64,000 bases of DNA from assembly GCF_002943105.1 (NCBI RefSeq), contig NZ_PTPZ01000003.1, positions 248,001-312,000 on the forward strand, written 5' to 3'. Origin of the DNA: Cloacibacterium normanense. GTDB taxonomy: Bacteria > Bacteroidota > Bacteroidia > Flavobacteriales > Weeksellaceae. The notes under the pieces are model-generated. The model was not told the origin of the DNA. It worked only from the letters and a program-made list of their open reading frames with translations, and did no database searches. This document shows, piece after piece, positions 45,257 to 51,309 of this stretch. The first letter of the stretch is position 1. The number at the start of each line of letters is the position of its first letter. The translations under genes were made by a program, and so were the position numbers.

Positions 45257-46129
45257 ATGGGTAGAGTTGCACTAAGTATTGATGATCAGATTAAAAGATT
45301 GGAAGAAAAAGGATTGGATTTATCTTGTTATGAAACTTCCAAATTGAAAGAAATCTTACTTGATATAGGTTACTATAGACTTGGTTTTTATACCTATTAT
45401 TTCATGGACGATGAAAAAGAGAACTTCTTAAATGGAATTAAAATTTCTGAAATAATTGAATTGTATTATATGGATATTGATCTTAAGTACATTTTAATGA
45501 AGTATATTAATAGAATTGAAATTAATTTCAGAACTAAATTAATTTATTATCCGTCAATAATTAATAAGCAAGATCCTTTTTGGTTTGTTGATGAAGCTTT
45601 AATGAAAAAAGATTTTGTTGAAGACTTCAAAAAAAGGTATGATGACAATTTCAAAAGAGATAATTTAATGTTGAAAAAACATCACATAAATCATCCTGCT
45701 GATATTTACGCTCCAGCATGGAAAACATTTGAATATCTCTCCTTTGGATCCATTATTACTTTATTCGATGCAATAAAGGATTTAGAAATAAAAAACAGAA
45801 TCTCAAAATTATATCAAGTAAATGATTTAGGTAAATTTATGAGATTAATACATGCGGTTAGACAAATTAGAAATATCTGTGCTCATAGCAATGTATTATT
45901 TGATTTTTCCTTACCACAGAGTTTAAGTTCGCATCCGAAAATAAATTACAATAATGGTGACCGAAACTCTTTAGATGCCTCATTAAAAGTTATTGCATTC
46001 TTTTTAGAATCAATTTCTATAAATCGATTAGCAGAGTTTAAATCTGAAATTTATTCTTTTTTTGAAAAACACAAAGTGAAGCCTCACTTATTAGAAATTA
46101 TAAGAAATCATATAAAATATTTGGATTAA
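45257..46129 (+). CDS. Abi_2 (AbiD/AbiF-like) HEPN-domain abortive infection protein
   Basis: 290 residues from ATG 45257, ten bases after the hsdR stop; the GTG at 45233 lies inside hsdR and is rejected. Family features: IDDQIKRLEEKGL at the N-terminus, LLDIGYYRLGFYTYYF, YINRIEINFRTKLIYY, and APAWKTFEYLSFGSIITLFDAI. A HEPN active-site motif RNICAH (R-x4-H, Arg205 and His210) follows RLIHAVRQI. HEPN proteins of this group are RNases that act in phage defence. The Abi_2 family includes AbiF, which has been reported, as I recall, with structured non-coding RNAs and as a relative of Cas13. Three structured small-RNA units follow within 350 bp, which makes an RNA-controlled toxin plausible. Confidence 0.9.
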   Translation: MGRVALSIDDQIKRLEEKGLDLSCYETSKLKEILLDIGYYRLGFYTYYFMDDEKENFLNGIKISEIIELYYMDIDLKYILMKYINRIEINFRTKLIYYPSIINKQDPFWFVDEALMKKDFVEDFKKRYDDNFKRDNLMLKKHHINHPADIYAPAWKTFEYLSFGSIITLFDAIKDLEIKNRISKLYQVNDLGKFMRLIHAVRQIRNICAHSNVLFDFSLPQSLSSHPKINYNNGDRNSLDASLKVIAFFLESISINRLAEFKSEIYSFFEKHKVKPHLLEIIRNHIKYLD

Positions 46130-46131
46130 TA

Positions 46132-46162
46132 TTTGCTTTATATAAAAATCTTTGTAATTTTG
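46132..46162 (+). promoter_or_regulatory. Promoter of small RNA unit 1
   Basis: TTTG (46132-46135), exactly 19 bp, TAATTTTG (46155-46162). It starts three bases after the Abi stop codon. Both elements and the spacing match the consensus. Confidence 0.75.
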
Positions 46163-46167
46163 CAACA

Positions 46168-46246
46168 TAAAAGTGCCTCACTAGACATCGCGCTCTCTTG
46201 GTGCACTATAAAAAAATATTTGAGCCTGGTTTCCCAGGCTTTTTTA
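46168..46246 (+). ncRNA. Candidate small RNA 1 downstream of the Abi gene
   Basis: A transcript of roughly 80 nt is predicted from the promoter. The 5' hairpin pairs AGTGCCTCA (46172-46180) with TGGTGCACT (46199-46207), with one mismatch and one wobble, around an 18-nt loop. An A-rich linker follows, then the terminator AGCCTGG / CCAGGCT (46223-46240) and a T run. No open reading frame of note. Function inferred only from position beside the Abi gene. Confidence 0.65.
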
Positions 46247-46274
46247 TTTTTACACAGAAGTTTTCCAATACTAA

Positions 46275-46304
46275 TTGGTTAAATTGTAAAATATCATATA
46301 TTTG
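46275..46304 (+). promoter_or_regulatory. Promoter of small RNA unit 2
   Basis: TTG (46275-46277), 19 bp, TATATTTG (46297-46304). Matches the Bacteroidota consensus. Confidence 0.7.
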
Positions 46305-46308
46305 CATT

Positions 46309-46374
46309 AGAATTTAGCTGAAGAAATTCGGTTGTATTCTCCAAAGCTTAACAGGTAACTGTTAAGCTTTTTTT
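46309..46374 (+). ncRNA. Candidate small RNA 2 downstream of the Abi gene
   Basis: About 66 nt predicted. The 5' hairpin has an outer stem AGAAT (46309-46313) with ATTCT (46336-46340) and an inner stem AGCTGAA (46316-46322) with TTCGGTT (46327-46333) capped by a GAAA tetraloop. It is followed by a 12-bp terminator stem (AAAGCTTAACAG / CTGTTAAGCTTT) with T run. The hairpin begins where transcription should start, five bases after the -7 box. Confidence 0.68.
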
Positions 46375-46375
46375 G

Positions 46376-46407
46376 TTGTAGGTTAAAAATTATTCTTCTT
46401 ACATTTG
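46376..46407 (+). promoter_or_regulatory. Promoter of small RNA unit 3
   Basis: TTG (46376-46378), 21 bp, TACATTTG (46400-46407). Located directly after the terminator of unit 2. Confidence 0.62.
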
Positions 46408-46411
46408 AAAT

Positions 46412-46475
46412 ACAGAGTGACCAGTTCGGCTGCACACTGTGCCAATAGCCAGTTGATTTACTCAACTGGTTTTTT
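46412..46475 (+). ncRNA. Candidate small RNA 3 downstream of the Abi gene
   Basis: About 64 nt predicted. The 5' hairpin pairs ACAGAGTG (46412-46419) with CACACTGT (46433-46440), one mismatch, then CAG/CTG around a TTCGG loop. A short linker follows, then the terminator CCAGTTGA / TCAACTGG (46449-46469) and six T. The loop-proximal CCAGTT (46421-46426) could alternatively pair with the 3' arm of the terminator. Same two-hairpin layout as units 1 and 2. Confidence 0.65.
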
Positions 46476-46898
46476 CAAAACCTCACCCCCTTAGCAATCA
46501 ACCCATCCACCTGCAGCTTCACCCATTCTTTTGTCGGAGCTTCCAATTTTGCAATGGCGTAAGCACTTTGTAAATAATCAAAAACCTCATCATCATAGAG
46601 TGCAGAAAGAAAAACATACAAATTTTTCCTATCCCTGTTCTCAAAATAATCCTCATCAAAATTCACAATCGTATCTGCAGCATCTTCCCAACGCTCCTGA
46701 AAATAACCATCAAACTCAATTTGCTTTCTACAGTAATTTTTCGCCTTGTGTTTTTTAAGTATTTTGCTAATATTAAGACCTAAATATGTTCCTTTTTTTT
46801 AGAAACTCAGTATGGAAATATTGGTCGAATATTTTAGAATGATATTCTTTTAGAATAATTTGTACAGAATCGGTTACAGAAAAAATAGAAATTTTCAA
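46475..46898 (-). pseudogene. Frameshifted hypothetical gene (A8 run)
   Basis: From 46798 to 46475 the minus strand is open and protein-like (GTYLGLNISKILKKHKAKNYC, later DEDYFENRDRKNLYVFLSAL and ending KLQVDGLIAKGVRF). There is no start codon before an in-frame TAA at 46801-46799. Upstream, another frame reads VTDSVQIILKEYHSKIFDQY and FHTEFLKK and enters a run of eight A (46800-46793). With seven A the two frames would join into a protein of about 140 residues from a possible TTG at 46898. I do not recognise the family. It converges on small RNA unit 3 and may be decayed or switchable. Confidence 0.55.
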
Positions 46899-46926
46899 TA
46901 ATAGTAATAGGTTATTTGTAATTTTA

Positions 46927-46933
46927 TGTTAAT
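46927..46933 (+). promoter_or_regulatory. TGTTAAT half-site upstream of the SusR-like gene
   Basis: One copy of TGTTAAT, the same half-site that forms inverted repeats upstream of the GH27-like gene. It lies 31 bases before the susR-like ATG and could mediate autoregulation. A single 7-mer is weak evidence in AT-rich DNA. Confidence 0.3.
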
Positions 46934-46963
46934 CTTTTATAAATTAGCTAAAAAATTATTTCA

Positions 46964-48604
46964 ATGATTTATCTTAAAATAAAAAAATATTGTTTTATTT
47001 TTTTTATTCTTGGAACTTTGTTTTCTTGTAAAAAAACTGATTCTCATCCTGATAATAATGAGCAACTTTTGCGAATATTAGATGATAAAATAAAGAACAA
47101 AAAATATTATGAAATTAAGAAAAAAAATCATATTCAAAAGTTAAAAAAAGAGGCTCTGCTATACAAAAATAATGATAGCATATCTTATCACCTTAATAAT
47201 CTTATTGTAGAAGAATATCTAGGTTACCAATGTGATTCTGCATATATATATTCTGATAAGAATAAAGAAATAGCCAACAGAAGTAATAATGAAATTTGGT
47301 TATATAAAAATTTATTACAAAGATCAGTATTACTATCTACCACTGGGTTATTTGTGGAATCGAAAGAAATACTTGACAAGATTAATCCAGAGGTTCTTCC
47401 TAAACAGCTTCGTTTTTCATATAATTCTGCCTATGAATGCCTTTATTCTAATTTGCTCGACTATAGTGGAAGTGGTAGTAAATATAGTCATATTTATAAA
47501 AGTAAATTGACAGCTTATTATAATTCAGCATATAGAGCATTAAAACCAGGTGACCCATTTTATTATCTTTTTTTAAGCCATAAAAATAGGATTGATAATA
47601 ATTGGAAACTTTCAGGTCAAAATATTGACGAATTTTTGAAAACTACAAAACCAGGGACTAGATTACATGCGATAGGGAGCTTTTGTAAAGCAGTTATAGA
47701 TGCTAAACTAGGTAATATAGAATCTCAGGAAAGATGCTTGATATATTCTGCAATCTCTGATATAGAATCTTCTACTAAAGAAAATAGGTCTATGCAAGAT
47801 TTGGCAAGTATTTTATATCAGAAAGGAGAAACTGACAGAGCATATAAATATATACAATCTTCTCTAGAAGATGCTAATTTTTATAATGCAAGGTTCAGAA
47901 ATATACAAATAAGTAAAGTGCAGCCTATTATTGAAGAGACTTATCTTCAAACTATAAATACCCAAAATAAACAATTGAGATGGTCTATCTTTTTAATTAG
48001 TATTCTATTTGCAGGACTTGGTATTACAATGTATTTTATTTACAAACAACTTAAAATGATTGCTAAATCAAGAAATGAACTTTCTAAAACCAATTCTGTT
48101 TTAAAATCATTAAATAATAAATTAGATGAAGCCAATCATATAAAAGAGGAGTATATTGCATTTTTTATTAGACAAAACTCAAATTATTTAGAAAAATTTG
48201 AAAGATATAAAAAGCTAATTTCCATTAGATTATCCACAGGTCAGTTAGATAAATTATCAGCAATGGTCAATAATAAAAAAAATGAGGAAATGGATTTGAA
48301 TGAATTATATCATAATTTTGACCAAGCATTTTTAAGAATATATCCAAATTTTGTAAATGAAGTAAACAAGCTTTTAAAAAAAGAAGAAGTGTATAACTTA
48401 AAAGAGGGAACTCTTAATACAGAGCTTAGAATTTTTGCTCTTATAAGACTTGGTATTAATGATACGAATCAAATCTCAGAGTTTTTAAGATATTCTTTAC
48501 GAACAATTTACAATTATAGGAGTAAGGTAAAGGCTAAATCGGTGATTGAAAATGATGAATTTGAAGCTAAAATTATGCAAATAGGGTCTATTATTACGTC
48601 ATAG
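46964..48604 (+). CDS. SusR-like regulator (DUF6377, TPR and HTH)
   Basis: 546 residues. An N-terminal lipoprotein-like or signal segment (FIFFILGTLFSCKKT), a helical TPR-like region to about residue 330, one membrane segment (WSIFLISILFAGLGITMYFIY, about residues 343-363), a coiled coil (LSKTNSVLKSLNNKLDEAN) and a cytoplasmic C-terminus with an HTH-like segment, GINDTNQISEFLRYSLRTIYNYRSKVK. Length and layout match SusR of Bacteroides, the maltose-responsive activator of the starch utilisation operon. It lies directly upstream of the sus-like genes in the same direction. The symbol is withheld because the ligand is not known. Confidence 0.88.
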   Translation: MIYLKIKKYCFIFFILGTLFSCKKTDSHPDNNEQLLRILDDKIKNKKYYEIKKKNHIQKLKKEALLYKNNDSISYHLNNLIVEEYLGYQCDSAYIYSDKNKEIANRSNNEIWLYKNLLQRSVLLSTTGLFVESKEILDKINPEVLPKQLRFSYNSAYECLYSNLLDYSGSGSKYSHIYKSKLTAYYNSAYRALKPGDPFYYLFLSHKNRIDNNWKLSGQNIDEFLKTTKPGTRLHAIGSFCKAVIDAKLGNIESQERCLIYSAISDIESSTKENRSMQDLASILYQKGETDRAYKYIQSSLEDANFYNARFRNIQISKVQPIIEETYLQTINTQNKQLRWSIFLISILFAGLGITMYFIYKQLKMIAKSRNELSKTNSVLKSLNNKLDEANHIKEEYIAFFIRQNSNYLEKFERYKKLISIRLSTGQLDKLSAMVNNKKNEEMDLNELYHNFDQAFLRIYPNFVNEVNKLLKKEEVYNLKEGTLNTELRIFALIRLGINDTNQISEFLRYSLRTIYNYRSKVKAKSVIENDEFEAKIMQIGSIITS

Positions 48605-48689
48605 CGTTTACTTTTTTATATAAAGGTTTATTTTTTAAGTAATTGATTTTCAGTATTTTTATTTATTTTTTTTTATAAATCATTTACCT

Positions 48690-48722
48690 AAAGCTTACAA
48701 TTCTAAATTGTGAGCTTTTTTC
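48690..48722 (+). terminator. Terminator of the SusR-like gene
   Basis: AAAGCTTACAAT paired with ATTGTGAGCTTT (one G-T wobble), followed by T. Confidence 0.8.
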
Positions 48723-48754
48723 TTGCTTTAAGGGAAATAAATTAGCAACATAAA

Positions 48755-48782
48755 ATTAACAGATGTTAATACTATATTAACA
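48755..48782 (+). promoter_or_regulatory. Overlapping inverted repeats, candidate SusR-type operator
   Basis: ATTAACA (48755-48761), GA, TGTTAAT (48764-48770), five bases, ATTAACA (48776-48782). The middle half-site is shared by two inverted repeats. It lies 25 bases before the ATG of the first enzyme gene and downstream of the regulator's terminator. Binding by the SusR-like protein is inference. Confidence 0.45.
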
Positions 48783-48806
48783 TACTAAAACTAATTCTTT
48801 CACATT

Positions 48807-51296
48807 ATGAGAAATCATTATATTTTTAAAATCATTAGTTGTATTATTCTTTTTTTATTTTCAGCTAATCATTCTTACAAATCTCAAAATCCTTACAAAG
48901 CACCTCTCTATTGGAATCCTTATGAATATCATATTACGAGAGAAATGGCAGGTGTTCAGGATAATTATCTTAGTGAACAAGCGTTATCTGATAACATTAA
49001 TTGGCTAGAGCAAAACCTAAAATCTTATGGATATAATATGGTTTGTATGGACGGATGGGGAGATACAAGTCAAATTAATGAAAATGGCTATAGGAAAAGT
49101 CATTCATCTCACTGGCAGCATGATTATGCTTGGTGGTCACAATATCTACAGAGTAAAGGTATGACGCTTGGTATGTATGAAAACCCTCTTTGGTTACATG
49201 TGGATGCTAATGATACTAACAAGAAAATTGTAGGAACTAATATTAACGTTTCATCTCTTCTTGATGCCAATGAAAATTCATTATGGTTCAAATGGGTGCA
49301 GGTGGATAGACAAGGAGCTGAAGAATATGTAAAAGGATATGTAAAATATTATGCTGATATGGGCATAAAATATTTGCGTGTAGATTTTCTTTCTTGGTTT
49401 GAGTCTGGATATGACAGAAATCTAGGAACAGTAGGCCCACAAAGAACAAAAGCTCAATATGAAAAAGCTTTAAGATGGATGCGTGAAGCCTGTGATGCAA
49501 ACGGGGTGTATTTGAGCTTAGTAATGCCAAATCTTTTTAATACTGCGGAATTAGAAAAACAATATGGTCATCTTTTTAGAATTAATGAAGATGCAGGCGA
49601 AGGTACTTGGTATAAATTTAGTGATAAAGACAGAGGTCATCGTTTTAATACTTGGTCACAATATGCCAATGCTTTTGATGGATTTATCTATTGGTCTCAG
49701 GTAACGGGAAGTAATAAAGTTCAATTAGATGGAGACTTTCTTAGAATCAATACTTTTGCGAACGATACAGAAAAACGAAGTGTAATCTCATTGAATATTC
49801 TAGCTGGGGGACCTGTTACCATTGCAGACCAATATGATACCATCGGGAATGACCTTTGGTTATACCAAAATACAGAATTATTAGAACTGAATACTGCAAA
49901 ATTTGTAGGAAAACCTTTAAGCAATGATCCGTCCAATTCTAATAGCCAAATATGGAGAGGTCAATTGAGTAATGGAGATTGGATTATTGGTTTTTTTAAT
50001 AGAGAAAATACGCCACAAGTGCGTTCTATGGATTTTCTCAATCAGCTAGGTGTTTCTGGACAAGTGATGGTAAGAGATCTTTGGCAGCACTCTAATTTGG
50101 GTAAGATGAGTAATATTTCTCTAACAGTGCCTCCGCACGGATGTGTTGTCTTAAAGTTAACAAAAAATTCTTCAGAATCATGTAATAGCCAAACAATTAC
50201 CTTTCCAGTTATTCAGAATAAAGATGCAAACGATTCTCCATTTTCTCCATCAGCGACATCTTCCGCTGGTCTGCCTATTATTTATGAAGTCAATGCGGGG
50301 CCGGCAAAAATTGTAAATAATCAAGTACAACTTACAGGGTACAATGGTACAGTCTCTTTACAAGCAAAACAAAATGGAGGTGACGGTTTCTGTGCAGCTA
50401 TACCACAGCTTCAAAGCTTTAATGTAACTGGTGGGCACAATACACAAATGTATGTTGGTGGTACTTATAATAACTGGAACATGAAATCTATGATATTAGA
50501 AAATAATATTTGGAAACTCAAAAATCAAGTCTTTCTTGCTGGAAACTATGAATTAAAATTTGCGAACACAAACAACTTCACTGGTCAGGATTGGGGTAAT
50601 TCTAATGGATTAAATGGAACGGCTCAACAAACAACAGGAGGAGGGGCTAATATCTTTTTTACCATAACCAATCCAGGAACTTATACCATAGATTTTAATG
50701 ATATTACCCTACAATATAATATTACATTTACGCCGAATCATCAGCTTAATATGTATGTAGGTGGTAGTTTTAATAATTGGGGACTTCAGCAGATGACTCT
50801 TCAAAATGATGAATGGACTAAAAATAATATTCCTTTTTCAGTTGGGAATTACGAGCTAAAATTTGCTAATACATCTGATTGGTCAGGAAATGATTGGGGA
50901 GATGAAAATGGCCTTTCTGGTTTTGCAAAGTTAACTACTGGTGGTGGTGCAAATATCAAATTTAATATTGAAACTGCGGGTAACTATAATATTAAATTCA
51001 ATGATATGACTTTGTATTATGAAATTTATGATGCTAGTATTCTTTCTGTTAATAATATTTTAAAGAAAGGGGTGCAGATATATCCTAATCCAGCAGAAAA
51101 CAGCTTTTTTATTTTGTCTGAAAAAGATGCAGTAAAAAGATATGAAATTTATGATATGAGTGGGAGGATAATAAAATCTGAAAATACTATTTGCACAAAA
51201 TGCGATATCAATATTTCAGGAATTGCAAAAGGTAATTATATACTGAATGTTTATTTCGGTAATCAAATCGTGGGGCAAAAATTAATTATAAAATAA
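48807..51296 (+). CDS. Secreted GH27-like glycoside hydrolase with two glycan-binding repeats and a T9SS sorting domain
   Basis: 829 residues with a Sec signal peptide (IISCIILFLFSANHSYKSQ). Residues 30-450 form a clan GH-D-type barrel: YGYNMVCMDGWGD, GMTLGMYENPLW, and the probable nucleophile in IKYLRVDFLSWFES, then VYLSLVMPNLF. Within GH27 this resembles isomalto-dextranases more than alpha-galactosidases, so an alpha-1,6-glucan substrate is plausible. Two SusE/F-like beta domains follow (MYVGGTYNNWNMKSM near residue 550, MYVGGSFNNWGLQQM near 650). The last 80 residues are a type A T9SS domain (VQIYPNPAENSFFILSE, ending GQKLIIK). First gene of the locus; the exact activity is uncertain. Confidence 0.8.
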   Translation: MRNHYIFKIISCIILFLFSANHSYKSQNPYKAPLYWNPYEYHITREMAGVQDNYLSEQALSDNINWLEQNLKSYGYNMVCMDGWGDTSQINENGYRKSHSSHWQHDYAWWSQYLQSKGMTLGMYENPLWLHVDANDTNKKIVGTNINVSSLLDANENSLWFKWVQVDRQGAEEYVKGYVKYYADMGIKYLRVDFLSWFESGYDRNLGTVGPQRTKAQYEKALRWMREACDANGVYLSLVMPNLFNTAELEKQYGHLFRINEDAGEGTWYKFSDKDRGHRFNTWSQYANAFDGFIYWSQVTGSNKVQLDGDFLRINTFANDTEKRSVISLNILAGGPVTIADQYDTIGNDLWLYQNTELLELNTAKFVGKPLSNDPSNSNSQIWRGQLSNGDWIIGFFNRENTPQVRSMDFLNQLGVSGQVMVRDLWQHSNLGKMSNISLTVPPHGCVVLKLTKNSSESCNSQTITFPVIQNKDANDSPFSPSATSSAGLPIIYEVNAGPAKIVNNQVQLTGYNGTVSLQAKQNGGDGFCAAIPQLQSFNVTGGHNTQMYVGGTYNNWNMKSMILENNIWKLKNQVFLAGNYELKFANTNNFTGQDWGNSNGLNGTAQQTTGGGANIFFTITNPGTYTIDFNDITLQYNITFTPNHQLNMYVGGSFNNWGLQQMTLQNDEWTKNNIPFSVGNYELKFANTSDWSGNDWGDENGLSGFAKLTTGGGANIKFNIETAGNYNIKFNDMTLYYEIYDASILSVNNILKKGVQIYPNPAENSFFILSEKDAVKRYEIYDMSGRIIKSENTICTKCDINISGIAKGNYILNVYFGNQIVGQKLIIK

Positions 51297-51309
51297 AAAT
51301 CTCTCATAA

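Noticed and set aside
46223-46475. The three terminator hairpins as leftover terminators of lost genes
   Set aside because: Each is preceded by its own consensus promoter and a second hairpin at a constant place, which is better explained by small RNA units. The possibility is not excluded without expression data.
46531-46758. Plus-strand 75-residue open frame
   Set aside because: Low-complexity residues and no family pattern; the opposite strand has the protein-like frame.
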